Notes: a model not told the origin generated them from the letters alone. Shown: positions 28,045-40,270, numbered from the stretch's first letter. The stretch is DNA of 64,000 nucleotides from Bacteroidota bacterium (GCA_030682385.1 JAUXOG010000043.1:36064-100063), one strand, 5' to 3'. Translations and numbers: made by a program.

Positions 28045-28740
28045 TTATAATAGCCTTACGAACTCATTTGGTAAAGCAACTAATACCCATTCCGTAGAAA
28101 TTTTATTATCATTCAATACTTCAAATGTCCTAACACCGTTATCTAAGGAAACCAATTTTAAAATTATCTGATTCCATCCTTGCTTAAATATAACTTTGTT
28201 ATACTGCGTAATAATTGTTCTTTCGTATTGAGGATACATTTGGTCTTTTAACAATACGGTCCATTTACCAGTTACTTCAGTCGATCGGTCGAAATAGTAA
28301 TAATGAATTTGATAGTCACCAACAATCGAATTTATATCAAAACCATTTGTACTACCACATTGGATTGGGAAAGAAATTCTTTCATAATGTTCTAATGTAA
28401 GTGAAATAAATTTTGCAGTAGTATCACTAAATTGAATACTATCTTTCATCTCAAAATAAATGCTATCCTCTCTTTCAACCTTTAAGTAATTATGAAGCAC
28501 TTCACTTGGTGGATTTGGCAAATTTATTTTGAAACTTCCATTACTTAAAATCTTAGTATGTGCTAATAAATGTTCAACAGAGTCAATTGAGACTCTCCAG
28601 AGAATGCTATCTCCATTTGCAGGATTCCAATTAATAAATTGACCGTTAATTTCATTTGGAGAATTGCTAATAGGATCTACCGACTTTTCCGTACATCCTA
28701 TTAAAACGACAAGAAGAATAAAAACTATTATTTTTTTCAT
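28045..28740 (-). CDS. Hypothetical lipoprotein (cassette gene)
   Basis: From MKKIIVFILLVVLIGC lipobox; ORF track start at 28866 reads into the intergenic/att region. Confidence 0.75.
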   Translation of the reverse strand: MKKIIVFILLVVLIGCTEKSVDPISNSPNEINGQFINWNPANGDSILWRVSIDSVEHLLAHTKILSNGSFKINLPNPPSEVLHNYLKVEREDSIYFEMKDSIQFSDTTAKFISLTLEHYERISFPIQCGSTNGFDINSIVGDYQIHYYYFDRSTEVTGKWTVLLKDQMYPQYERTIITQYNKVIFKQGWNQIILKLVSLDNGVRTFEVLNDNKISTEWVLVALPNEFVRLL

Positions 28741-28750
28741 AACATTAAGC

Positions 28751-28890
28751 ATATAACTATTAATTATACTGCCATATAGCGTGCTATCAAACAGGCAGCG
28801 TGTGTGATAGATTCCATATGTTTTATTGTTTTTATTTTGTTTTCCATAATTTGAGCGGGCTATCACTCATATCATTATAGGATGTTATCC
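28751..28890 (-). other. Possible degenerate attC-like site 4 at upstream edge of array
   Basis: Minus strand GGATAAC ... GTTATAT(GC) with partial internal complementarity; GTTATATGC matches the half-site of attC-3. Confidence 0.35.
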
Positions 28891-29066
28891 AGCGGGCTTT
28901 TTACACCCATCACTATCTTTAAAATTTGAATATAATATAGAATTAAAATAATTCAAACTCAAATTAATAATCCATTACTCCATCCGCCTTAGGCGGATTC
29001 AATCTTTCAGTCTTTCAATCTTTCCATCACTCCAGAAGCAAAATGTTCTCTCAACTACTCATCTAC

Positions 29067-30230
29067 TTATTTTAGCAACTCTCTCGATATCACCAACTTC
29101 TGTATTTCAGAAGTCCCTTCGCCGATTGTTACAAGTTTAACATCGCGGTAAAATTTTTCGACAGGGTAGTCTTTTATAAATCCGTAACCACCGTGAATCT
29201 GGATCGCTTCGTTCGTTACCATAACTGCAACCTCAGACGCATAATACTTTGCCATTGAGGATTCTTTTATAACTTCTTCGCCTTTGTTTTTCAAATAAGC
29301 AGCTTTATAAGTTAATAGTCGAGCTGCCTCAATTTGTGTTACCATCTCGGAAAGTTTCCATTGAATCGCTTGAAACTCTGAAATCGGTTTTCCGAATTGC
29401 TGTCGTTCTTTCGAGTATTTCAAACTTGCCTCGAATGCGCCTTGTGCAATTCCAAGTGCGTTTGCGGCGATGCTGATTCGTCCGCCATCTAAGATAGTTA
29501 AAGCTTGATGGAATCCTTTGCCTTCTTCGCCGATTAAGTTCTCTATCGGAATTGCACAATTGTCGAATGCAATCGCAGCCGTATCGCTCGAGCGCATACC
29601 TAATTTATTCTCTTTTTTGCTTACGATAAATCCGGGCGTATCGTTTTCCACGATGAATGCAGAGATGCCCTTCTTACCTTTCGACTTGTCGGTTATCGCA
29701 AGCACCACGGTTACTTTTCCAACTGAACCATGAGTGATAAAATTTTTACTGCCGTTGAGTATGTAAGAATTTCCGTTGCGCATTGCTGTCGTTTTCATAC
29801 TTCCGGCGTCGCTGCCTGATGAAGGTTCGGTAAGTGCCCAGGCGCCTATCTTTTTACCGGTTGTTAAATCGGGTAAATATTTTTTCTTTTGTTGTTCGTT
29901 GCCGAATGTGTAAATATGGTTTGTGCATAAGCTGTTGTGTGCGGCAATTACTAATCCCATTGATGGATCGGCTTTGGAAATTTCCTCAATAATGGTAACA
30001 TATTCAAGATAGCTGAAACCCGCACCACCATATTCTTCAGGAAATATAACACCCAAGAATCCTAATTCGCTCATCTTCCGGACGATATCGAAAGGAAACT
30101 CCTGCGATTCGTCGTACTTCATAATAACGGGTTTAATTTCTTTTTCTCCAAAATCACGTGCAAGCTGTTGAACCATTCTCTGGTTTTCAGTCATCTCGAA
30201 TGTCGGTATTGTTTGTTCGGTTGAATTCAT
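29067..30230 (-). CDS. Acyl-CoA dehydrogenase
   Basis: [58 protein letters not shown]. Confidence 0.97.
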   Translation of the reverse strand: MNSTEQTIPTFEMTENQRMVQQLARDFGEKEIKPVIMKYDESQEFPFDIVRKMSELGFLGVIFPEEYGGAGFSYLEYVTIIEEISKADPSMGLVIAAHNSLCTNHIYTFGNEQQKKKYLPDLTTGKKIGAWALTEPSSGSDAGSMKTTAMRNGNSYILNGSKNFITHGSVGKVTVVLAITDKSKGKKGISAFIVENDTPGFIVSKKENKLGMRSSDTAAIAFDNCAIPIENLIGEEGKGFHQALTILDGGRISIAANALGIAQGAFEASLKYSKERQQFGKPISEFQAIQWKLSEMVTQIEAARLLTYKAAYLKNKGEEVIKESSMAKYYASEVAVMVTNEAIQIHGGYGFIKDYPVEKFYRDVKLVTIGEGTSEIQKLVISRELLK

Positions 30231-30268
30231 ACGCGTTATTCCTTTTAGTATAGTTTGAATTTATATGA

Positions 30269-31216
30269 TTATTTCGTAAAATCCTGTAATAACTTTTCTG
30301 CTAAGTCGTAAGGTGTTGAATCTTTACGAATTACATTTTCTATATTCAATAACAAATATTTTTCGCGAGCTTCATTCCAGAATTCTATGTGAAGTTTTTC
30401 TTTCACGAGTTCGTGAATGCGGTTTACCATTCGTTTTTGTCTTTTCCCTTTTAGTCCAGATGAATCCTCCAAATATTTTCTATGATGAGAAATGGTTTCT
30501 TCAATCTTATCAATCCCTTTTCCTTCGCTCGCAACGGTTTGAATAACATCCGGCTGCCAGCCATCTTTTTTAGTTTTGAAATTTAATATCATCTTTATAG
30601 ACATCACTGCCTGATCGGCTCCCGCACGGTCGGACTTGTTCAGCACAAAGAAGTCGGCAATTTCCATCAGACCGGCTTTCATTGCCTGGATTGAATCGCC
30701 GGATTCGGGGACAAGCACAACGATAGTTGTATCGGTAGCTCCTGCAATATCAAGCTCCGATTGCCCGACGCCAACAGTTTCCATCAAAATTATATCAAAA
30801 CCCGCAGCGTCTAAAATATCAGCAGCTTCGATTGCTTTTTTGCTTAATCCACCAAGACTTCCGCGCGAAGCCATACTGCGAATGAAAACACCTTCGTCCA
30901 AATCAATATCAGTCATACGAACCCGATCGCCAAGCAGCGCACCACCTGTAAACGGACTGGTCGGGTCAACTGCGATGACTCCTACTTTTAATCCTTGCTT
31001 GCGATATGCGGCGGCTAACTTATTTGTGATTGTGCTTTTGCCGGCGCCCGGAGGACCGGTTATTCCTATACGGTATGCAACACCGGTTTTATGATAGATT
31101 TCTTCCAACAGCAACCGTGAGTTTTGATGTTCGTTCTCGACCATCGAGATTCCGCGCGCAATTGCAACACGATTGCCCGAGAGGATTTGGTTACTTATGT
31201 TTGATAGATGATTCAT
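30269..31216 (-). CDS. meaB: Methylmalonyl-CoA mutase-associated GTPase MeaB
   Basis: GITGPPGAGKSTITNKLA; AVDPTSPFTGGALLGDRVRM; FVLNKSDRAGAD. Confidence 0.96.
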   Translation of the reverse strand: MNHLSNISNQILSGNRVAIARGISMVENEHQNSRLLLEEIYHKTGVAYRIGITGPPGAGKSTITNKLAAAYRKQGLKVGVIAVDPTSPFTGGALLGDRVRMTDIDLDEGVFIRSMASRGSLGGLSKKAIEAADILDAAGFDIILMETVGVGQSELDIAGATDTTIVVLVPESGDSIQAMKAGLMEIADFFVLNKSDRAGADQAVMSIKMILNFKTKKDGWQPDVIQTVASEGKGIDKIEETISHHRKYLEDSSGLKGKRQKRMVNRIHELVKEKLHIEFWNEAREKYLLLNIENVIRKDSTPYDLAEKLLQDFTK

Positions 31217-32141
31217 TATAAATTAACTTGTCTTTAAAAAATTCTACAGTTAAATTCAAACCTTCTTCAATCTTATACTTAGGTTCCCATGTTAATTCTT
31301 CTTCAATTTTTCTTGTATCTAAAACGCTTCTGAGCTGCTCACCTTTCTTTGCTGGTGCGTGTAACTCGTCGCAGTTTGAATTTGTAAGTTTTTTGATTTC
31401 GTTAAACAATAAATTAACATCTGTCTCAATGCCGGTTCCGATATTGAAAATATCCGATTTGCCATATTCTAACGCGAGTAAGTTTGCACGTACTACGTCG
31501 CTGACAAAAACATAATCGCGTGTTTGCTTGCCGTCGCCGTTAATTTGCGGCTGACCGCCTTCTAACATTTTTTTAGCAAATATTGCAATAACGCCTGCTT
31601 CACCGTGCGGGTTTTGGCGCGGTCCATACACATTCGCATAACGCAGGACGACATAGGGCAATCCGAAAACTTGTTCATAATAGAACAGGTATTTTTCAGT
31701 TGCTAATTTTGTTATTCCATAAGGCGAAAGGGGACGAACAGGGTGGTTCTCGTCAGCGGGGAAGTAGTCCTGTTCACCGTAAATCGCGCCGCCTGTTGAA
31801 GCAAATATGAATTTCTTTACATCAAACTTTTTGCAGTTTTCTAATAAATTCAATACACCGACCACATTAACAGATGCATCGAACATCGGGTCATCTACAG
31901 ATTTACGCACATCCATTTGTGCAGCGTGATGATTAACGATATCAAACTTCTCCTGCTCAAAAATATCTTTTACTTTATCATCACGAATATCGAGTTGGTA
32001 AAATTTTGCTTTCGGGTTGATATTTTCTTTCACTCCCATCGATAAATTGTCGATTATAACAACCGAATGATCGGCATTTATGTAAGCATCTGTTACGTGG
32101 GATGCGATGAAACCCGCACCACCTGTTACTAAGATTTTCAA
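31191..32141 (-). CDS. NAD-dependent epimerase/dehydratase (UDP-glucose 4-epimerase-like)
   Basis: VTGGAGFIASHVTDAY; YGITKLATEKY; VLRYANVYGPRQNPHGEAGVI. Confidence 0.92.
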   Translation of the reverse strand: MKILVTGGAGFIASHVTDAYINADHSVVIIDNLSMGVKENINPKAKFYQLDIRDDKVKDIFEQEKFDIVNHHAAQMDVRKSVDDPMFDASVNVVGVLNLLENCKKFDVKKFIFASTGGAIYGEQDYFPADENHPVRPLSPYGITKLATEKYLFYYEQVFGLPYVVLRYANVYGPRQNPHGEAGVIAIFAKKMLEGGQPQINGDGKQTRDYVFVSDVVRANLLALEYGKSDIFNIGTGIETDVNLLFNEIKKLTNSNCDELHAPAKKGEQLRSVLDTRKIEEELTWEPKYKIEEGLNLTVEFFKDKLIYNESSIKHK

Positions 32142-32315
32142 AATTATTATCCTTTCTTATAAATCTATTTATTTGTGCCAAAGGCACATCAGCCTTCGGT
32201 TGACATTTATCCAACGATTCAATGACTCCAACGACTCTAATGACTCTATGACTCAATCATCCAATACTCCAATACTCCATCATTCCATTATTCCAATTGT
32301 CAAATATTCACTTCC

Positions 32316-33593
32316 TCATCTGCTTAACGCCTTCTTCCCAATATCACTCCGGTAATATGCGCCGTCGAAAGTAATTTTTTCAACAACACGATAGGCGCTG
32401 TGAATTGTTTCTTCAAAATCATACGAATTACCGAGAGCAGTAATCCCGAGAACTCTTCCGCCGGCTGTAACAATAGCATCATTTTCAAATATAGTTCCTG
32501 AATGAAAAATCAAAACGTTATCACTGATCTTATCAAAACCGGTTATCGGTTTACCCACTTCGTAAGAATCAGGATAGCCGCGGGATGACATTACAACACA
32601 CACAGTTGAAATCGGTTTTATTCTCAATTCTATCGTACCGATTTTATTGTTAATTGAAGCAAGCATCAATTCGACGAGGTCGGTTTCGATTAGCGGAAGC
32701 ACAACCTGAGTTTCAGGATCACCGAAGCGGCAGTTGTATTCAACCACGCGAGGTCCGGTTTCTGTAAGCATCAAACCAAAATATAAACACCCTTTGAATG
32801 GTCTCCCTTCTTTTTTCATTCCATAAATTGTTGGCTCAATGATAGTGCGTTTAATTTCATCAAGTATGCTTTCGTCGGCAAACGGAGTTGGTGCATAGGC
32901 GCCCATACCACCTGTGTTTTTACCGAGGTCGCCGTCTAAAATTTTTTTATAATCCTGTGCGGGTGGAAGTATTACGAAATCCGTTCCATCAGTAATTGTT
33001 AGTATCGAAAGTTCTTCGCCGGTCATAAAATCTTCGATAACTATTTTTTCACCAGCAGTTCCCAAGATCTTTTTTGTAAATAAAGCGTCCAGAATATCCA
33101 ACGCCGCATCTTTAGTTTCGCAAATCGTAACACCTTTACCCGCTGCTAATCCATCGGCTTTAACGACGATAGGCACAGGTGTTTCGTTAATATAGCGTTC
33201 GGCTTCAAAACGATTTTCGATGCTGAACGATTTGAAGTTTGCGGTTGGAATATTGTTCCCCACCATAAATTCTTTTGCGAACGTTTTGCTGCCTTCAATT
33301 TCGGCGGCTGATTTTGATGGTCCGAAGATTTTCAAACCAACTGCTTCAAACTCATCGACAACACCGTCAATAAGTGGTTGCTCAGGACCCACAACAGTGA
33401 AATCTATTTTGTTATCTTTTACAAACTTGATAAGTGAATCGAAGTCGTTCGGTTTGATAGGAACTAACTCAGCTATCTCGCCGATGCCCGCATTGCCGGG
33501 GGCACAATATATTTTGGTAACCAGCGGACTTTGCCTGATTTTCCAAACCAATGCGTGCTCGCGTCCGCCCGAACCTATGACTAATACTTTCAT
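32316..33593 (-). CDS. purD: Phosphoribosylamine--glycine ligase
   Basis: VLVIGSGGREHALVWKI; LFGLMLTETGPRVVEYNCRFGDPETQVVLPL. Confidence 0.97.
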   Translation of the reverse strand: MKVLVIGSGGREHALVWKIRQSPLVTKIYCAPGNAGIGEIAELVPIKPNDFDSLIKFVKDNKIDFTVVGPEQPLIDGVVDEFEAVGLKIFGPSKSAAEIEGSKTFAKEFMVGNNIPTANFKSFSIENRFEAERYINETPVPIVVKADGLAAGKGVTICETKDAALDILDALFTKKILGTAGEKIVIEDFMTGEELSILTITDGTDFVILPPAQDYKKILDGDLGKNTGGMGAYAPTPFADESILDEIKRTIIEPTIYGMKKEGRPFKGCLYFGLMLTETGPRVVEYNCRFGDPETQVVLPLIETDLVELMLASINNKIGTIELRIKPISTVCVVMSSRGYPDSYEVGKPITGFDKISDNVLIFHSGTIFENDAIVTAGGRVLGITALGNSYDFEETIHSAYRVVEKITFDGAYYRSDIGKKALSR

Positions 33594-34883
33594 CTACACT
33601 TCCGTTAAAAAGCCAAAAATATTGGCAAGTTGATTTGTTAAATTAATACGGTTGTAAAAATTTACTTTCTCTTCATCTGGAGAAAACTTCTCACCCTTTT
33701 CAAATTTGATATAAAATTTTTTTAACGCTTCAGCAGTGGCATTCACATCTTGCGGGGGAAGTACAACATTTCCATCGAGTTCTAAAATGGTTTGTTGGAT
33801 GAATCCATCGGGAACATTAGCGAGAATCGGTTTACGTGCACCTATGTATTCGTAAACTTTTCCAGGTGATTGTGTGTCGTTATCCAGCATCAGCCAGAAT
33901 AAATCGCTCGACATCAGGTATTGCACACACTTGTTATGTTCGAGGTAACCGAGAGTCGTAACTACATTTCCCAAATTATATTTGTCTATCAGTTTTTTAT
34001 CTTCATCGCGGAAGTTGCCGATGAAAAACACTTCGAAACGATTTTGAAGCTGCGGATTTTCTTTAATCAGTTTTTGAAGTGCGAGAAAAAAATAATTTGG
34101 AGTCCGCTCGCCGTAGAAAACACCAGCGTGAGTGATTCGCATTTTATTGGAAGGTGAACGGGGGGCGGGTTTGTTCTTCTCAAAATCTTCTGGGTCGAAT
34201 CCTTGCGGAATTATATCAACGTCTTTGTAGTGCAAAAATTTATATCGCGCTAAAAGAAGTTCTTTAACTCTGCGATTTGTTGTAATTACTATTTTAGCGT
34301 TATGTAATACTTCTTGTTCTAATTTATAATTCTTGTACTTGTGTAATGGTGTAGGATAAATTTTTAACGGATACTCGTGCCATACATCCCTGTAATCGAG
34401 TACGAGAGGGATTTTATATTTTTTTGATAATTCATGTCCGATAAGCAAGTCGGTATAAGGGGGAGAGGTTGCAAAAATAATATCGAATTTAGTTTTCTTG
34501 AATAATTCATCGGCAGCTTTCAGAACATTCCGCTTCCATCCGATTTTGTTGTCGGGAATAAAAAAAACATCGCTGATAAAAGAAAATATTTTCCGAACAC
34601 GTTCGGACGGCATTTTTACAATGCCTTTCTTTTTAAAAAACCTGTTTGGATCGAGAGAACCGACTCTCACAATTTCCGTGTTAGAATTTTTTAATTCTTC
34701 TAATAAAGAGTAATCCTGCGCAAAGTAGCCTGTTGGAGTAACGGTAATAACGGTTGGCTTCCAGCCGAACCTGTGCAAATATTTTACAAATTTTTGAGTT
34801 CGCTGAACACCACTCAAACCCATAGGAGGGAAGTAGTAAGCGATTACGAGGACATTTCGTGAGTTTTGGGTTGTACTTAACAT
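33594..34883 (-). CDS. Glycosyltransferase (GT4-like)
   Basis: YYFPPMGLSGVQRTQKFVKYL; C-terminal nucleotide-sugar region SPGKVYEYIGARKPILA. Confidence 0.9.
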   Translation of the reverse strand: MLSTTQNSRNVLVIAYYFPPMGLSGVQRTQKFVKYLHRFGWKPTVITVTPTGYFAQDYSLLEELKNSNTEIVRVGSLDPNRFFKKKGIVKMPSERVRKIFSFISDVFFIPDNKIGWKRNVLKAADELFKKTKFDIIFATSPPYTDLLIGHELSKKYKIPLVLDYRDVWHEYPLKIYPTPLHKYKNYKLEQEVLHNAKIVITTNRRVKELLLARYKFLHYKDVDIIPQGFDPEDFEKNKPAPRSPSNKMRITHAGVFYGERTPNYFFLALQKLIKENPQLQNRFEVFFIGNFRDEDKKLIDKYNLGNVVTTLGYLEHNKCVQYLMSSDLFWLMLDNDTQSPGKVYEYIGARKPILANVPDGFIQQTILELDGNVVLPPQDVNATAEALKKFYIKFEKGEKFSPDEEKVNFYNRINLTNQLANIFGFLTEV

Positions 34884-36010
34884 TACAAAATAATCATTTC
34901 TTTAGTTGACTGAGTAAGTATATTTGGATGCTGCTTATTCCGTTGCCGGCTAATTACGATAATATCTTCGATTCTGACGCCGCCAAAATTTGGGATGTAA
35001 ATTCCCGGTTCGATTGTTACAACGGTGTCTGCTTTCAGGTTGCCGGGAGTTTTAACCGACAACCGTGGTGGCTCATGAATTTGTAGCCCAACTCCGTGGC
35101 CGAGCGAGTGTGTGAAATATTCGCTGTAGTCGGCATTAGTTATTGTGTTGCGTGCAACCGCGTCAAGTTCTTTGTAAGTTAATCCTTCGATTGCAGCTTC
35201 AATAGCATTTAATTGCGCCGATAAAACCGTTCGGTAGATTTTTACAGTATCCGATTTTGGCTCGCCCGATGGTCGAGCGGGCTTGCCAAGAAAGATTGTT
35301 CTTGTCATATCGCTGTTGTAGCCATTCACTACGCAACCGATGTCGATAGTTATAATATCGCCTTTGCGTAATTTTTTTGAAGACGAGCGTGCGTGCGGAA
35401 AAGCCGAGTTTATTCCGCTGGCAACAATCGGTTCGAACGCATCGCGTTCTGCACCAAATTTTTTATGAAGATAAGTAATTTCGGCTGAAATATCTAATTC
35501 ACGGATGCCAGGTTTTATTATGTTTAGAATTTTTGAAAAGACTTTATCGGATATTTCAACGGCTTTAGTTATCTGTTCTATTTCGTAAGCATCTTTGACG
35601 ATTGCAACATCTTCGATGAAGCCGGCTTTTGGAAGCACACGATTATTTGGGAATAATTTTTTTAAGTTTTGATATTGAGCAAATGTCAAGTTATTACCGT
35701 CGATGCCGATGCGATAATTATTTGGAATTAAATTATTTTCAGCTATCGTTTCGAAAATATCGTTTTGAGAGGGAATGATTTTCCAACCGGATATTTCTTT
35801 TGCAGCTTGTTCGGTATATCGTTTATCGGTGATGAAGTATTTGGAATTATTGAAAATCAAACACAATCCAGCCGAACCAGAAAACCCGCTGATATAGCGG
35901 ACGTGAGGAAGCGAGGTGATTAGAAAACAATCGAGTTTAAATTCGGAAAGACGGTTACGAATATTTTTTTGAATCGCTCTAAAGTGATCTGTTCTCGTTT
36001 TTGGTTGCAT
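34883..36010 (-). CDS. M24 family Xaa-Pro aminopeptidase
   Basis: Creatinase N-domain; DIGCVVNGYNSDMTRTIFLG; HSLGHGVGLQIHEPP; VTIEPGIYIP. Confidence 0.94.
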   Translation of the reverse strand: MQPKTRTDHFRAIQKNIRNRLSEFKLDCFLITSLPHVRYISGFSGSAGLCLIFNNSKYFITDKRYTEQAAKEISGWKIIPSQNDIFETIAENNLIPNNYRIGIDGNNLTFAQYQNLKKLFPNNRVLPKAGFIEDVAIVKDAYEIEQITKAVEISDKVFSKILNIIKPGIRELDISAEITYLHKKFGAERDAFEPIVASGINSAFPHARSSSKKLRKGDIITIDIGCVVNGYNSDMTRTIFLGKPARPSGEPKSDTVKIYRTVLSAQLNAIEAAIEGLTYKELDAVARNTITNADYSEYFTHSLGHGVGLQIHEPPRLSVKTPGNLKADTVVTIEPGIYIPNFGGVRIEDIIVISRQRNKQHPNILTQSTKEMIIL

Positions 36011-36011
36011 T

Positions 36012-37508
<1,497 letters not shown>

Positions 37509-37797
37509 TCATATTTAAAATCCGAATCTCAAAATCCTAAACAAATCTCAAATCATAAATACAAAATCTACTTCAAAATTTACCCCGTTGGATATTGTTT
37601 TTGTTTTGTATTCGCTCATTGAATTTAATGCAGCAAAGTAGCGGGCATCACACAATTTACTGTTTGCCCCAAAAACCTTGAAATTTGTCATATTTTGCAT
37701 ATATATATATTCAATAAAAAACATTTTTTAGATAAAAACCCTTGCATCAAAAAAAAGAAAAACTTATATTACAACTAAACTCATATAGTCGAACTAA

Positions 37798-40203
37798 TTG
37801 GTAAATGCGAATTTAATAATTATGAAGCTGCCAAAATTTTTTTGTGCTCTGCTCGTATCAATCATATTATTGAGTAATACAGCCATTGCCCAATGGCCCT
37901 GCACTCCGAATGAATGTGTTTCAATTTCTGGTGAATCGAATAACCAATGGAATTCACAACTCATCGAAGATTATTCTGGGAGAATTATATCTGTTTGGCA
38001 AGACCGGCGTTCAGGAGTATTTGAAAATATTTATTTGCAGCGTTTATCTACTACTGGATTAAAAGAATGGCAAACAAGCGGAGTGAAAGTTTCCAATGCT
38101 TCAGGGAATCAATCGAGTCCGGGAGTTATTAGCGACAGTCTTGGAATTATTGTTGTCTGGCACGATAACCGTACGCCTAATGATAATAATATCTACGCAC
38201 AAAAATTTAATTATTCCGGTCAACCTCTCTGGACTGTGGATGGAATAACTATTTGTTCGGCAACGGGCAATCAATCAAATCCTAAAATTGTAAGCGATAA
38301 TTTAGGCGGAGCTATAATCGTTTGGCAGGACCGTCGTAACGGGACAGATAATAATATTTATGCACAAAGAATAAATGCAAACGGACAAGCTCAATGGGCT
38401 GCCAACGGTATTGTTGTAACTTCAGCTTCTTTCGATCAATTTAATCCTCAACTTGTAACAGATGGTGCTAATGGTGCAATAGTCGCCTGGCACGATTACC
38501 GCGTTGGCACTGGTTACATAGATATATATGCTCAACGAGTTCTATCGAATGGCTCAATGTCTTGGCAGTCGGGTGGTGTAGCCGTAACAACAGCTAACCA
38601 CAATCAGACTAATTTGCAAATGATTGCCGATGGTTATAACGCGGCTATAATTGTTTGGCAGGATCGTCGAACCGGTATTGCCGACGATATTTACGGGCAA
38701 CGCATCAGTCCTTCAGGTACTATTTTATGGTCAGTAAATGGTTCTCCAATTGCAGTGAGTGCAGGTTACAAATCTTTTCCACAACTCGCTTCTAATTATT
38801 CAGGAGGTGCGGTCGTAACCTGGCAGGATAACCGAACAGGTACCGATTACAATATATTTGCTCAGAATTTATCGTTGTATGGTGAAGAGTTATGGACTAA
38901 AAACGGCATCTCAATATGTAACGCAACCGGTCATCAATATTATCCTCGAATAGTAACTGATAAAAGTGGTAATAGCATTATTACGTGGCAGGATAGAAGA
39001 AGCAGTTCTGATTACGATATCTACGCTCAACGTGTCAATGCGAACAGGACAATAAATTGGACACTCAATGGATTGATCATAAATTTAGCGGCGTACGATC
39101 AAATTGAACCGCGGATTCTTTTGGATAATGATGGTGGTGCAATTATTTCGTGGACTGACTATAAGGCGACAGGTTATTCCGACATTTCCGCTCATCGTAT
39201 TGGAACGAACGGTAAGTACGCAGGTGGATGTTTCAGGTCGTTTACTCAGAATGATTTTATTCAAAAGGCAGTAAGACTCAAAACCTCGGTTGGAGTACCG
39301 AAACCAATGCCTACGGGTGGTAATGTTCGTGATACATTGTTTAAACGGGGAATTTTCCCGGCAGGAATCGTATTAGGTGTAGCAAAACCTGACAGCTCCA
39401 CACTTTTTGGTTGGATACGAATTCAAAGGCAGTGGAATGTAAAAAGATTTTTAGTCCAATCGGGCGCTGCACGCCCATTTGATATGCGCGGGATAAAATA
39501 TTTCATACGTGAATTGAGAAATCCGACTCCCCGTAGTTACGATAACCATCTGGCTGGCGAACTTCTAACTTTGAAACTGAATTTAGCAGCGAGCGATAAC
39601 AAGATTACCCCTACCGGGTTAGGCGAAATTATTTACTATGATTCCCTAAAAGGAAACGGCTTTAACGGTAAAACTATACGCAACCTTGCTTTTCTTGCCG
39701 ATAGCGCTCTTACAAATTGGCGATACTATAAACTTATGGACTATACGCTTCTCGATTCTGTTCTGACGCGTATTAATAGAGCTTTTGCTGGTGCTTTAGA
39801 TACCATATCAACATCTCCTTTGGTATTTAAAAGCTCCCGCGGAATTTATGCTTCACCATTCCTTAGACTTGCAAAAACGAGTTCGCCTTTAGGGATGACG
39901 GCTGCTCTGTACGACGAATCTGAAACTCCCGAGCAATTTCATTTATATCAAAATTATCCCAATCCTTTTAACCCTACCACAAATATTGAATTCAATTTAG
40001 TCGATGCTTCACTCGTTACATTAATTATTTATAATACACTCGGCCAAGAAATCGGACGTTTGCTGAATAATGAAGAAATTGAAGCCGGTAGAAATGTTAT
40101 CACGTTCGAGGCTGAAGGATTGTCGAGCGGAGTTTACTTCTATCGCCTCTCGATTAACAATGGAATGTATCAACAAATCAAAAAAATGATTCTTCTTCGC
40201 TGA
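37798..40203 (+). CDS. Secreted repeat (beta-propeller-like) protein with T9SS type A sorting domain
   Basis: About 8 repeats of VWQDRRxGxDxNIYAQRxNxxGxxxW; C-terminal LYQNYPNPFNPTTNIEFN; probable start 37822 (MKLPKFFC...). Confidence 0.9.
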   Translation: MVNANLIIMKLPKFFCALLVSIILLSNTAIAQWPCTPNECVSISGESNNQWNSQLIEDYSGRIISVWQDRRSGVFENIYLQRLSTTGLKEWQTSGVKVSNASGNQSSPGVISDSLGIIVVWHDNRTPNDNNIYAQKFNYSGQPLWTVDGITICSATGNQSNPKIVSDNLGGAIIVWQDRRNGTDNNIYAQRINANGQAQWAANGIVVTSASFDQFNPQLVTDGANGAIVAWHDYRVGTGYIDIYAQRVLSNGSMSWQSGGVAVTTANHNQTNLQMIADGYNAAIIVWQDRRTGIADDIYGQRISPSGTILWSVNGSPIAVSAGYKSFPQLASNYSGGAVVTWQDNRTGTDYNIFAQNLSLYGEELWTKNGISICNATGHQYYPRIVTDKSGNSIITWQDRRSSSDYDIYAQRVNANRTINWTLNGLIINLAAYDQIEPRILLDNDGGAIISWTDYKATGYSDISAHRIGTNGKYAGGCFRSFTQNDFIQKAVRLKTSVGVPKPMPTGGNVRDTLFKRGIFPAGIVLGVAKPDSSTLFGWIRIQRQWNVKRFLVQSGAARPFDMRGIKYFIRELRNPTPRSYDNHLAGELLTLKLNLAASDNKITPTGLGEIIYYDSLKGNGFNGKTIRNLAFLADSALTNWRYYKLMDYTLLDSVLTRINRAFAGALDTISTSPLVFKSSRGIYASPFLRLAKTSSPLGMTAALYDESETPEQFHLYQNYPNPFNPTTNIEFNLVDASLVTLIIYNTLGQEIGRLLNNEEIEAGRNVITFEAEGLSSGVYFYRLSINNGMYQQIKKMILLR

Positions 40204-40270
40204 GCTACAATCAGGCCAAGTATTGATGAAGTATTTAACTGCTCTCTTTAAAAAAAATCAGGTTTAATTT

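Noticed and set aside
28741-28866. N-terminal extension of the lipoprotein ORF to 28866
   Set aside because: The lipobox start MKKIIVFILLVVLIGC is internal, and the upstream segment is the inferred att/intergenic region
21700-29000. Prophage, suggested by KilA-N and ORF6N proteins
   Set aside because: No structural, lysis, integrase or terminase genes; these domains also occur as isolated accessory genes
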